Source: Candidatus Latescibacterota bacterium (GTDB lineage: Bacteria; Latescibacterota; UBA2968). Taken from it: DNA of 64,000 nucleotides. Where the stretch lies: contig JAJEHL010000002.1 in NCBI GenBank assembly GCA_022823725.1, positions 1 to 64,000 on the forward strand, written 5' to 3'. The translations under genes were made by a program, and so were the position numbers. The notes under the pieces are model-generated. The model ran no database searches and was not told where the DNA came from. It was given only the letters and a program-made list of their open reading frames with translations. This document shows, one piece after another, positions 19,255-28,026 of this stretch (positions are counted from its first letter, which is position 1; every line of letters begins with the position of its first letter).

Positions 19255-20214
19255 CTACTGTAATTTCTCGAGTTCCTCTTTAACCACCTGATAGGGAACG
19301 GGCATATAGCCATCTTTAACGACAATCTCTTGCCCTTCTTTGGAAAAAATGAACTTACAAAATTCTCTCACAAGTGGATCGAGAGGTTTATTGGGTGCCT
19401 TGTTGATGTACAAATACAAAAAACGCCCCAGAGGATAAGATCCATCGATCACATTTTCTATCGTACCCTCTCTAAAGGGTTCGCCAGTCTCCAACGCCAG
19501 AGGTACGACGCGCACGCCCGATGTCTTGTAACCTATGCCACTATAACCCATGCTATACCTGTCTTCGGCCACGCCCTGCACCACCGAGGCAGACCCCGGT
19601 TGCTCTTTCACTTCATCTTTGAAATCGCCCTTAAACAGCGCGTGATCTTTGAAAAACCCATAAGTACCCGAAGCGGAATTGCGCCCATAAAGGCTGAATG
19701 CGGCACTTTTCCAATCGCCGTCCAAACCCAACTGTCCCCATCTCGCAATATCTTCCTGATACTCACCGCGTCGCGTCTTAGAAAAAATCGCATCTACCTG
19801 CTGCAAAGTCAACCCATTAATCGGGTTGTCTTTATTGACAAAAACAGCCAGTGCATCCAGCGAGGTGCGCAACACCGTTGGTGGATATCCAAAATGCTTT
19901 TCAAACTTGTCTATCTCCGAAGCCTTCATCGGACGCGACATAGGCCCGAATTGCGCGGTACCTTCAATCAGCGCGGGCGGTGCTGTACTCGATCCCTTGC
20001 CCTCAACCTGAATTGTTACATTGGGATAGTACTTGCGGAATCCCTCCAGCCACAGCGTCATCAAATTATTCATCGTATCTGACCCAATACTGTTGGCACT
20101 TCCGGAAATCCCACTCACTTTTTGATAGGCGGAAACAGGCGAATCCTGCTGTGCCTGAACTGTAGCCTGTGTTAAAATAACCACACATGCAATCATACAA
20201 ATAAATCTGGTCAT
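19255..20214 (-). CDS. pstS: Phosphate-binding protein PstS
   Basis: The 319-residue protein has a signal peptide ending near VQAQQ. The mature protein has phosphate-binding motifs of the PstS family: GSDTMNNLMTLWLEGFRKYY near the start, VEGKGSSTAPPALIEGTAQF, and SASGTYGFFKDHALF. It captures phosphate in the periplasm for PstCAB. The gap to pstC (148 bases) has no gene. Its promoter region at 20215-20321 contains an 11-bp repeat array resembling Pho boxes. A porin gene lies immediately upstream on the same strand. Confidence 0.95.
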   Translation of the reverse strand: MTRFICMIACVVILTQATVQAQQDSPVSAYQKVSGISGSANSIGSDTMNNLMTLWLEGFRKYYPNVTIQVEGKGSSTAPPALIEGTAQFGPMSRPMKASEIDKFEKHFGYPPTVLRTSLDALAVFVNKDNPINGLTLQQVDAIFSKTRRGEYQEDIARWGQLGLDGDWKSAAFSLYGRNSASGTYGFFKDHALFKGDFKDEVKEQPGSASVVQGVAEDRYSMGYSGIGYKTSGVRVVPLALETGEPFREGTIENVIDGSYPLGRFLYLYINKAPNKPLDPLVREFCKFIFSKEGQEIVVKDGYMPVPYQVVKEELEKLQ

Positions 20215-20275
20215 TCAATCTCCCTTGGCGTAGTGTTGCTGTGTTATAGCTTACAAAAAATAAACCTGTATCGCG

Positions 20276-20319
20276 TTACAATTATGTGACGAAAACACGA
20301 CATTTATGTGATAACCCCT
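20276..20319 (-). promoter_or_regulatory. Pho-box-like 11-bp repeat array before pstS
   Basis: On the plus strand four successive 11-base units read TTACAATTATG / TGACGAAAACA / CGACATTTATG / TGATAACCCCT. The first three have AC at positions 3-4. The period and the TTACA-like core match the direct-repeat layout of PhoB and PhoP sites. The array is 62 bases from the pstS start. Assignment to a phosphate response regulator is inference from period and context. Confidence 0.55.
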
Positions 20320-20321
20320 GC

Positions 20322-21275
20322 TCAAAACTTAACATATAGCGTCAGCCGCGGAATCATCTCAATATCTACATCTGGAGCCTGAAAATTTGTAGCCACCACA
20401 TTGGGCATAATGTGAATATCCTTTACCGGCTCAATGTCAAGCCCTCCGAGAAAGCAATATTCCCCATCGTCGTCAGACTTATCGTCTGGATCAAAAAAAT
20501 CGCCGCGAGCAAACACCTTTATCTTCTCGCTGATCTGTCCTGCGCCGAACAGTGAAAGCCCCCGCACCTGTGCGGTATGGTTGCGCCATTGCACAAAGCC
20601 TTCCAATCCACCGTGGAAATTTTTCTTTTTCAACCCGATAAACGTAGCAAAAGTCGTGCGATCTCGATTATCCGGGCGTTTTTCCCAATCTACATAAGTC
20701 GTCACATTCAGAGTACCGGGATTAAAATGCAACAAACCGTAAACTTTCTTGTACTGATCTGTCTCGGACTGCTGTCCGCTGCCATTGGCCAGCATAACCT
20801 GGGCATTTAACTTTCCAGCGTCATCCAATCGCGCGCGATATGCAATGCCTATATCAGCCGAAGAGGCAATTTTCTTTCGATCCATGAGGGTCTTCTCGAC
20901 CGAGCGATAACCCCAAACAGACTCCGATACGTTCCATGTTGGCGTACCCGACATCCCCATATAGAGCGCATGGCCATTTTTGCGATAGCGCAAATACGCA
21001 TGCTTTACAAAAGGTTCTATTTTCTTCTCACTATTAAACCCCGCATCTTTAGCCTCCAGCCGAACCCGTCCAGAAAAAGCATCGTTCCACTTCAGGTCAT
21101 GGGTGAGATAAATGCGTCGAAACCGAAAGCCATTCTCTTCTTCTCCATTTCCCCTGACGATATAATAATCGGCAAACATAACACCCTGAAGCTTAGTATC
21201 TACAGCTTCACCCCGTCCTCCCAACACAAAACCCAAACACAACAGTATTCCCCAAATTGCTTTACAAATGCGCAT
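20322..21275 (-). CDS. Outer-membrane porin, phosphate/anion type
   Basis: The start is the ATG at 21275 (MRICKAIWGILLCLGF) with GGGAG five bases upstream. The gene encodes 317 residues with a signal peptide ending near GRGEA. The mature protein is a chain of amphipathic strands with aromatic girdles (for example FRFRRIYLTHDLKWNDAFSG and LSLFGAGQISEKIKVFARGD) and ends in LTLYVKF, a typical barrel terminus. The early FRFRRIYLTHDLKW segment resembles OprP/OprO-type porins. It would let phosphate across the outer membrane, upstream of PstS. An array of six Pho-like units lies directly upstream, shared with the divergent TonB receptor. Confidence 0.7.
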   Translation of the reverse strand: MRICKAIWGILLCLGFVLGGRGEAVDTKLQGVMFADYYIVRGNGEEENGFRFRRIYLTHDLKWNDAFSGRVRLEAKDAGFNSEKKIEPFVKHAYLRYRKNGHALYMGMSGTPTWNVSESVWGYRSVEKTLMDRKKIASSADIGIAYRARLDDAGKLNAQVMLANGSGQQSETDQYKKVYGLLHFNPGTLNVTTYVDWEKRPDNRDRTTFATFIGLKKKNFHGGLEGFVQWRNHTAQVRGLSLFGAGQISEKIKVFARGDFFDPDDKSDDDGEYCFLGGLDIEPVKDIHIMPNVVATNFQAPDVDIEMIPRLTLYVKF

Positions 21276-21336
21276 GTGCTCTCCCTTCGAATAAGAAAAT
21301 AAACGGCGTTCTCCGCGACAAGACATCGCCATAGTG

Positions 21337-21402
21337 TTACAAATCACCTACAAAACAGTTACGGTTCAGTCACGGAATTGTGACATTTGTGTTACAAATG
21401 CG
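21337..21402. promoter_or_regulatory. Six-unit 11-bp Pho-box-like array
   Basis: Six contiguous 11-base units, TTACAAATCAC / CTACAAAACAG / TTACGGTTCAG / TCACGGAATTG / TGACATTTGTG / TTACAAATGCG, all carry AC at positions 3-4. It lies between the divergent porin (start 21275) and TonB receptor (start 21630) genes. The strict helical period is what PhoB or PhoP dimers bind. A related array precedes pstS. Confidence 0.65.
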
Positions 21403-21509
21403 CCATTTCCCTATTCTCCAGGGATTTTTCGTAGAAAATCAAACTTGTGACCCTGACATCTCCCTAACTCTCTCCTCGCCTCGCAAACCATTGCTTTGTA
21501 GCCAAATCG

Positions 21510-21542
21510 TAACTCATTTGTAACTCCAACTCAACACAGTCA
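21510..21542 (+). promoter_or_regulatory. Second 11-bp array near the receptor promoter
   Basis: Three units in the same style, TAACTCATTTG / TAACTCCAACT / CAACACAGTCA, keep AC at positions 3-4. A TATAAA at 21562-21567, about 20 bases downstream, could be the -10 box of the receptor gene. PhoB-activated promoters usually have the Pho box in place of the -35. The remaining sequence of this 354-base gap shows nothing else. Confidence 0.45.
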
Positions 21543-21629
21543 AACTAAATTCGCACAGAATTATAAAGAACTCTTACTTCTGTCGCGGAAGTTGTGATTT
21601 AAACCGTATTAATGAAAGGATACGTCGTT

Positions 21630-24416
21630 ATGAAAAAAATGTTATTGCTCTTTTTTTCTTTTGCCTTCATCAGCGGTACAATCCAAGCACAGGACATGGG
21701 CAAAATCCAGGGTGTTGTCGTGGATGCGGAAACAGGAGAACCGCTCATCGGCGCCAACATCGTCATTAAAGACGAAACAGGCCTGCCCGCTTATGGCACC
21801 TCCACCGACCTCGACGGTCGCTTTGTCCTGACTGCACCAATAGGCACGCACAACGTCGAATTTAGCTATATCTCCTACGCCACGAAAACAGTCACTGGCG
21901 TTGAAGTCAAAACCGACGCCCCTGCATCAATCAGTATTTCACTACCGCCAGAAGCCATGCAGGCAGATGAAATAGTCGTCACGGCCAGAGCCGTACAAGA
22001 CAGCGAAGTATCAATGCTCGGCATACAACAAAAAGCACCCGTAGTCACGGACGGCATCAGCGCCGAATTGATGAGCCGCTCCTCGTCTTCTGATGCGGGC
22101 GATGCTCTCAAGCGCGTAACCGGGATCACCATTGTAGATAAATTCGTGTACGTGCGCGGCCTGGGCGAACGCTATAGCAACACGCAAGTCAATGGCGCAG
22201 ATATTCCCAGCCCCGAGCCAAACAAACGCGTTGTCCCCATGGACATCTTCCCCGCTGGCCTTCTCGAAAATATTCAGGTATCCAAAACCTTCTCCCCCGA
22301 TCAACCGGGAGATTTTTCAGGCGGCTCCGTACAGATCAAAACCCGCGATTTTCCCAGTGAATTTACATTTTCGGTTTCGACATCAGCCGGGTATCACAGC
22401 CAAACCAGTTTCAAAGATATTCAGACCTACGACGGAGGCTCCTGGGACTTTTTGGGTGTGGATGACGGCACGCGTTCTCTGCCCGAACAGATCAAAACTC
22501 AGGCCGCTGAGGAGCCAGTGCGCAAAAGTGGACGTTTTACCCCAGAAATCGGATTTTCCTCTGAAGAAATCCAGCAATTTGGACAGGCTTTTGCCAACGT
22601 ATGGCAGCCCAAAACCAGAACCGCACCAGTCAATCAAGGCTATAGCATCAGCATTGGCAACGCCATTGGTGGAGGCGAGCGGGAACTCGGCTATGTCTTC
22701 TCATTTACTTATGACAACAGCTTTAACAATAGAAGTGAAAATTGGAATTCCTTCCGCATCACTGCTGGCTCATCGGGAGAACAAGTACTCACGCCCTTTA
22801 CCTCGTATGAAGTAAACAGCACGACCAACAATATTCTGTGGGGCCTATTGTTCAATAGCAGTATGCGGATGTCTCCGCTCCACAAAATCAGCTTAAAAAC
22901 CCTCTTTAATCGCAACACCGACAACGAGGCACGCACGTACACCGGTTACAATTCCGACCGGGGCACGGACCTGCGCGACTTCCGCTTGCGATTTGTCGAA
23001 CGCGGTATTTTCACGGGGCAACTGTCTGGAGAGCATCACATTCTCAATTCCAATATCGATTGGCTGTACAGTCTATCCAAAGCCACACGCGACGAACCCG
23101 ATAACCGCGAAGTACTCTACGAAGACCGCAATGGCAGTTGGACCTTTTTTGACATCACGCAAAGCGGCAGCCGCTTCTTCTTTGACCTCGTTGACAATGC
23201 CCAAAGCGGCAAAATCGATTGGACCATTCCCTTCACGGCTTTCAGTGGCCTATCCTCTAAATTTAAAATGGGCGGTAAAACCCTCTCCAAAGACCGCACC
23301 TTTGATGCCCGCCGATTTCGCTTTGAGCAATCCAGTGGCATCCGGCGACACGTTGATCTGACACTCGACCCCGAAGAAATTTTTATTTCAGACAATATCG
23401 CGCCCGGCCGATTTGAATTGCGCGAAACCACCCGCAATGTCGATAACTACAGCGCCTCACAGACCACCCGGGCAGCTTACGCGATGACCGACCTTCAGTT
23501 CTCGGGCCAATGGCGTTTTGTGGGCGGACTGCGCGTTGAGCAATCCAAACAGGAACTTACATCATTTGATCCTTTTAGCACAACTGTTGAGCCTATCCAG
23601 GTAACTCTGGACAACACAGATCTCCTGCCCGGATTCAATCTGGTCTATAAACTGAATGACCGCACCAATTTCCGTACGGCATATTCGCGCACACTGGCAC
23701 GTCCGGATTTCCGCGAACTCGCACCTTTCGAATTTACGGACTTTATCGGCGGACGGGCAGTCTCGGGCAATCCCGAACTCCAGCGCAGTTCCATCGACAA
23801 TTTTGATTTCCGATTCGAAATGTTTCCGCGCCTGGGAGAACTGGTGGCGATCAGTGCTTTCTACAAAAAATTCCACGATCCCATCGAGCAGATCATTCGC
23901 CCCACCGCACAACTCAGCGTCACATTTCAAAATGCCAAAGCAGCGACGAACTACGGTGTCGAAATTGAATTTCGGCGGCGCCTCGACATACTGTCTCCAT
24001 CCCTTGAACCCCTATCTATCAACACCAATGTCACGCTGGTCAAATCGCAGATTGAAATCAATCCCGACATTGGCGTACAGACATCCAACGAACGCGCCCT
24101 TCAGGGCCAATCTCCTTATGCGGTCAACGCGACCCTCAGCTACGACAAACCCGAACAAGCGTTTCAAGCCAACCTGCTCTACAATGTATTTGGCAGGCGG
24201 ATCAGCGAAGTAGGCGCGCAGGGGTTGCCCGATGTTTATGAACAACCCCGGCACCAGCTCGATTTTAATATGAAGAAAAAGTTCGGTCACTTCGCGTTGA
24301 AGGTATCGACGAAAAACTTGCTCGACAGCAAAGTGCTCTTCAAGCAAAAGGAAGGTGTTTTCCGAGAATACAAAATCGGGCGCTCCCTTTCGCTTGGCAT
24401 AAGTTATGAATACTAA
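21630..24416 (+). CDS. TonB-dependent receptor in phosphate island
   Basis: The start is placed at the ATG at 21630 ([16 protein letters not shown]), with AAAGGA about eight bases upstream, giving 928 residues. A signal peptide ends near IQAQ. A carboxypeptidase-like regulatory domain ([20 protein letters not shown]), a plug domain ([17 protein letters not shown]) and a large barrel ending ISYEY follow. The motif [20 protein letters not shown] is typical of receptors in the Bacteroidota/FCB CarboxypepD-TonB class. It is divergent from the porin-pst operon with Pho-like boxes between, so it is probably induced by phosphate limitation and may take up a phosphorylated ligand. That substrate is inferred only from context. 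Confidence 0.85.
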   Translation: MKKMLLLFFSFAFISGTIQAQDMGKIQGVVVDAETGEPLIGANIVIKDETGLPAYGTSTDLDGRFVLTAPIGTHNVEFSYISYATKTVTGVEVKTDAPASISISLPPEAMQADEIVVTARAVQDSEVSMLGIQQKAPVVTDGISAELMSRSSSSDAGDALKRVTGITIVDKFVYVRGLGERYSNTQVNGADIPSPEPNKRVVPMDIFPAGLLENIQVSKTFSPDQPGDFSGGSVQIKTRDFPSEFTFSVSTSAGYHSQTSFKDIQTYDGGSWDFLGVDDGTRSLPEQIKTQAAEEPVRKSGRFTPEIGFSSEEIQQFGQAFANVWQPKTRTAPVNQGYSISIGNAIGGGERELGYVFSFTYDNSFNNRSENWNSFRITAGSSGEQVLTPFTSYEVNSTTNNILWGLLFNSSMRMSPLHKISLKTLFNRNTDNEARTYTGYNSDRGTDLRDFRLRFVERGIFTGQLSGEHHILNSNIDWLYSLSKATRDEPDNREVLYEDRNGSWTFFDITQSGSRFFFDLVDNAQSGKIDWTIPFTAFSGLSSKFKMGGKTLSKDRTFDARRFRFEQSSGIRRHVDLTLDPEEIFISDNIAPGRFELRETTRNVDNYSASQTTRAAYAMTDLQFSGQWRFVGGLRVEQSKQELTSFDPFSTTVEPIQVTLDNTDLLPGFNLVYKLNDRTNFRTAYSRTLARPDFRELAPFEFTDFIGGRAVSGNPELQRSSIDNFDFRFEMFPRLGELVAISAFYKKFHDPIEQIIRPTAQLSVTFQNAKAATNYGVEIEFRRRLDILSPSLEPLSINTNVTLVKSQIEINPDIGVQTSNERALQGQSPYAVNATLSYDKPEQAFQANLLYNVFGRRISEVGAQGLPDVYEQPRHQLDFNMKKKFGHFALKVSTKNLLDSKVLFKQKEGVFREYKIGRSLSLGISYEY

Positions 24417-24584
24417 TCGTTGAGAGTTTCATCACCGGGCCAAAACAGATCATCGCATCTGGCGTAGTCGCGGGCGCCATTTAGCACATTAACAGGATGA
24501 CAGGATAAGCCCCCTATATCCTGTACACCCATCGTTAACACCTGAATCTGCAAGGCTCATCACTCAAAATGAAAGGACACACTT

Positions 24585-26372
24585 GTGAGACGTTTTTACC
24601 GCGTATGCTTTATACTGGGGTTAACATTTGGCCTGGCTGGTTTTGCCCATGCACAAACAGACCCGGCACAAGCTGACTTCGATGGCAATGGAACGGTTGA
24701 ATTTCCCGACTTCCTCCAGTTTGTTGCTCTTTTCGGCAAGACTTCAGCAGACCCAGATTTTGATAGCAGGATGGACTTTGATGGCAATGGAACAATTGAC
24801 TTTCCCGACTTTCTCCAATTTGTATCCGTTTTTGGACAATCATCCGGGATAACCCCTGCCGCTCCTACCCCAACACTCGCAGTAGAAAGCAACATGTCCA
24901 TTGCCATAAGTTGGACAGCTATTGCCAATGCAACAGGTTATAATGTGGAGCGCAGGATGCAGGGTTTGCCCGACTTCACAACTGTTGCTGAAAATGTAAC
25001 TGGTACAAGCTATACAGATACCGGTCTGGTTCCCGGAACCGACTATGATTATCGCATTGTGGTCATCAGTGCTGCAGGTCCCTCGGAACCCGGTTCAGTT
25101 GCTATGGCAATGACCACCCCTTCGGGCATGGCATCTGGTATGCCCGAAATCCTCACAGGTAGCATCACCTCTGATCGCCTCCTCACATCTGACAAATACT
25201 ATCTCTTATCCGGCGCAGTCTTCATACAAGACGGTGCAACACTCACCATTGAACCCGGTACACAGATCTTCGGCGAAGGTGCTACAAACGGCACACTCAT
25301 CGTCGCACAAGGTGGAAAAGTCATCGCCAATGGCCGCGCCGACAGACCCATCGTCTTCACCTCTGATGCATTGGACAACGAAAAAGACCGCGGACAGTGG
25401 GGCGGTCTGATCATCAACGGCCGCGCACCCGTCAACACAGGGGCTATTGCACAGGGCGAAGGTGACACAGGCACTTATGGCGGCTCTGATTCAACGGACA
25501 ATAGCGGCGTTCTGCGCTATGTGCGCGTCGAGTTCGCTGGCATTGAGTTTTCGCCAGACAACGAACTCAACGGCATCGCCTTCCAGGGCGTCGGCTCTGG
25601 CACGACTGTTGAGTACGTTCAGGTACACTACAACCAGGACGATGGCATAGAGTTCTTCGGTGGCACAGTCAATGCCAAATACCTCTACTGCACGGGCATC
25701 CGAGATGACTCTTTCGACTGGACAGACGGATGGACAGGCAAAGGACAATTCTGGGTCGCACAGCAGCGCGGTGACGACGCTGACAATGGCTTTGAATCTG
25801 ACAACGAAGGCGACAACAACGAAGCCCTGCCAAGGTCCAATCCCACCATCTACAACGTAACCCTCGTCGGTGATCCCAACGGTCCAGAATCTGACACAGG
25901 ACTCTTGCTGCGCGAAGGCACAGCAGCCACATTGCGCAACTTCATCGTAATTGGCTTCAACAAAGGTGGCCTCGACATCGATACTGGCTCTTCAATCCAA
26001 CTGGCCAACAGTGGTGAGTTGTCGGTACAAAACACCATCTTCTACAACAACAAGGTCGATGGCACACCTGGCAACTTTGAAGTTGATAACGACGGTGAGG
26101 AAGGGACTCCGGATAGCTTTGACGAAGCGTCCTGGGCGAGAATGCCTGCTTTCAACAATGCTGAAGTCAATCCCATGTTGATGGCGCCCTACAGCACATC
26201 TACGCCCGACTTCACACCCGAGTCTAATTCTCCTGCTGTTGACGGCACAGTACCTGTGGCATCGCCTCCCGACGACGGATTTTTCACATCGGTCAACTTT
26301 ATCGGTGGCGTTGATCCCCTGAGAAATTGGTTGGCTGGCTGGACGACCAATGAAAGACCTGCAGGTCAGTAA
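24585..26372 (+). CDS. Secreted dockerin-like repeat / FN3 / beta-helix protein
   Basis: GTG start at 24585 with AAAGGA seven bases before; 595 residues. A signal peptide ends near AHAQ. Two dockerin-like calcium-loop repeats follow (DFDGNGTVEFPDFLQFVALF at 31-50 and a second at 64-84), then a fibronectin-III domain (about 95-175). A C-terminal domain of about 400 residues has TLTIEPGTQIFGEGATNGTL and GVLRYVRVEFAGIE, likely a right-handed beta-helix. I recall a similar C-terminal domain in Bacteroidota proteins encoded beside TonB receptors. It follows the receptor by 168 bases and is probably the receptor's surface partner. Function unknown. Confidence 0.75.
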   Translation: MRRFYRVCFILGLTFGLAGFAHAQTDPAQADFDGNGTVEFPDFLQFVALFGKTSADPDFDSRMDFDGNGTIDFPDFLQFVSVFGQSSGITPAAPTPTLAVESNMSIAISWTAIANATGYNVERRMQGLPDFTTVAENVTGTSYTDTGLVPGTDYDYRIVVISAAGPSEPGSVAMAMTTPSGMASGMPEILTGSITSDRLLTSDKYYLLSGAVFIQDGATLTIEPGTQIFGEGATNGTLIVAQGGKVIANGRADRPIVFTSDALDNEKDRGQWGGLIINGRAPVNTGAIAQGEGDTGTYGGSDSTDNSGVLRYVRVEFAGIEFSPDNELNGIAFQGVGSGTTVEYVQVHYNQDDGIEFFGGTVNAKYLYCTGIRDDSFDWTDGWTGKGQFWVAQQRGDDADNGFESDNEGDNNEALPRSNPTIYNVTLVGDPNGPESDTGLLLREGTAATLRNFIVIGFNKGGLDIDTGSSIQLANSGELSVQNTIFYNNKVDGTPGNFEVDNDGEEGTPDSFDEASWARMPAFNNAEVNPMLMAPYSTSTPDFTPESNSPAVDGTVPVASPPDDGFFTSVNFIGGVDPLRNWLAGWTTNERPAGQ

Positions 26373-26393
26373 AGCTGATGCAGTAGATTCACA

Positions 26394-26430
26394 AAAAGGT
26401 CGGATGGATCTATTGCCCATCCGACCTTTT
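26394..26430 (+). terminator. Strong rho-independent terminator
   Basis: A perfect 14-bp stem (26394-26407 with 26417-26430) with a 9-base loop is followed by C and five T. It ends the receptor and dockerin-like protein transcript. Confidence 0.9.
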
Positions 26431-26504
26431 CTTTTTGACTCATAGACTTTCTATTATATTTTTATGATTCAATATTGATTACTGTGAAAGGATTGAAGTA
26501 TCAC

Positions 26505-26990
26505 ATGAAATGTCTTAAACTTATTGTTGCATGTTGCACACTTGTCATGTGTGCCTGTGGCGACGCCACATTGAAACGCGGATATGGCGAAACGCCCGAA
26601 GATCTGGGACGCGCCGTTGTGTCGGCACTCAACGCAAAATCAGCCGAAAACCTCTTCCACCTGCGCGTAGATAAAGACCAGTACATTGACGAACTCTGGC
26701 CAGAATTTCCATCCAAACACAACAGTTTCACCGCTGAATTTGCCTGGAGCAACCTCAACAAAAGGAACTTGAAAGGCATTCCAAAATGGGTGCAAAATTA
26801 CGGTGGCAAAAATTACGACTTTGTGCGCCTTCGGTTCATCAGGCCCACGCGCGACTACAAAACATTTAAACTGCGCGGAGGCACGGTGCTCACCATCAAA
26901 ACACCCGAAGGCGACGAACGCGACCTGCACATCCTGGGTTCTGTTGTCGAAAAAGAGCGATACTACCGCTTATTGAGTTATGACGACTAA
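26505..26990 (+). CDS. Putative lipoprotein, unknown function
   Basis: I choose the ATG at 26505 (MKCLKLIVACCTLVMCACGD), giving 161 residues; a TTG ten codons upstream is possible. The N-terminus has a short hydrophobic segment and a cysteine cluster ending CACGD, where the last Cys with Ala at -1 could be lipidated. The rest is soluble, with TPEDLGRAVVSALNAKSAEN and many charged residues. I do not recognise the family. It overlaps the next gene by eleven bases, which suggests translational coupling with the transglutaminase-like protein. Confidence 0.6.
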   Translation: MKCLKLIVACCTLVMCACGDATLKRGYGETPEDLGRAVVSALNAKSAENLFHLRVDKDQYIDELWPEFPSKHNSFTAEFAWSNLNKRNLKGIPKWVQNYGGKNYDFVRLRFIRPTRDYKTFKLRGGTVLTIKTPEGDERDLHILGSVVEKERYYRLLSYDD

Positions 26991-27933
26991 CTTCTCAAAA
27001 ATCGCTTTTACCGGGCTGGTGTGTGCAAGCATCAGCCTATTTTTTTTATTTGGGACAAGCACCTTTGCCCAACTCTACCCCCCTGATCGCGTCCCCAGGC
27101 TCATTGATGATCTACCCGTCTTTTTTAAACCCCTCGAAATTCAACTCCTATCCGACACATCCGATGGTCTTCTCAACTCATTTACGCTGCTCGATGCCGG
27201 TCTGATTGCTTCTGGCGCCACCACGCCAGTATCTCTTTCTCACAATCGCCGCCGCTTCAAACACCTCCAACAACACGCGCTCTTATCCATCCCCTACCTC
27301 CTGCACGCCGAACACCGAGCAGCCGAACTTTTTTATTATCTTCACCGGCAAATCCTTCGTCGATTCGAAACCCGCCCCGTCACGCTACTCGACCTCTGGA
27401 CACGCGGACGTTACAACTGTATCACAGCCTCCTATCTCTATTTTGTATTTGCCCGCCGCTACGACCTGCCAGTTGCAATTGTCGAAACCCCGATGCACGC
27501 CTATATTCGTCTCAATACCCACCCCTCCCTCGTAATTGAACTCACACTCCCCAAACGCGGATTTGGATTCTCGCAGACCCGCGACGACGTACTTGAAAAT
27601 CTGCTCAATACGGGTTTAATCACACCCGATAATCTATCAACATCGGGAGCAAATACTCTATTTGAAGCTTATCAAGAGCGCCAACGCATCTTGACACCCG
27701 TGCAAATTCTCGCCGTATTTTTCTACAACCGCGCCCTTGCTGCTTATGAACACCGCGATATGCCTTATGCATTCCAATACGCCTTAGCCGCTCACCTCAT
27801 CCATCCAGAAGATGCGCGATATCGACGCCTCACCCGCGACTTTGCCCGCGCCTATGCCACAACCCTCCGCCAGGACGGGGAAACCGAAAACCTCCAAGCA
27901 ATAATGGCCTTTTTGAAGGACTTTGCATTATAG
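26980..27933 (+). CDS. Secreted transglutaminase-like/SirB1-like protein
   Basis: The 317-residue protein has a signal peptide (residues 1-31, ending TFAQ). A central segment reads GRYNCITASYLYFVFARRYD followed by LPVAIVETPMHAYIRL. The Cys147 in a helix and the His173 about 26 residues later match the Cys-His arrangement of the transglutaminase-like fold, as in SirB1 and bacterial transglutaminase relatives; the third catalytic residue is not obvious. The C-terminal part looks like tetratricopeptide-type helices (ALAAYEHRDMPYAFQYALAA). It overlaps the upstream lipoprotein gene. It may act as a peptidase or an inactive binding module. Confidence 0.6.
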   Translation: MTTNFSKIAFTGLVCASISLFFLFGTSTFAQLYPPDRVPRLIDDLPVFFKPLEIQLLSDTSDGLLNSFTLLDAGLIASGATTPVSLSHNRRRFKHLQQHALLSIPYLLHAEHRAAELFYYLHRQILRRFETRPVTLLDLWTRGRYNCITASYLYFVFARRYDLPVAIVETPMHAYIRLNTHPSLVIELTLPKRGFGFSQTRDDVLENLLNTGLITPDNLSTSGANTLFEAYQERQRILTPVQILAVFFYNRALAAYEHRDMPYAFQYALAAHLIHPEDARYRRLTRDFARAYATTLRQDGETENLQAIMAFLKDFAL

Positions 27934-27952
27934 GTACAAGACTGTTTTTCAT

Positions 27953-27980
27953 TTGACAATCTGCCCGGTATCATTATAAT
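27953..27980 (+). promoter_or_regulatory. Consensus sigma-70 promoter for ppk
   Basis: TTGACA at 27953-27958 and TATAAT at 27975-27980 are both perfect hexamers with a 16-base spacer. It lies 47 bases before the ppk ATG. No Pho-like array is seen here. Confidence 0.75.
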
Positions 27981-28026
27981 ATCAGACAAATAGCGCAATT
28001 TCGTCGCCTCTTCCCCGGAGTGTGTT

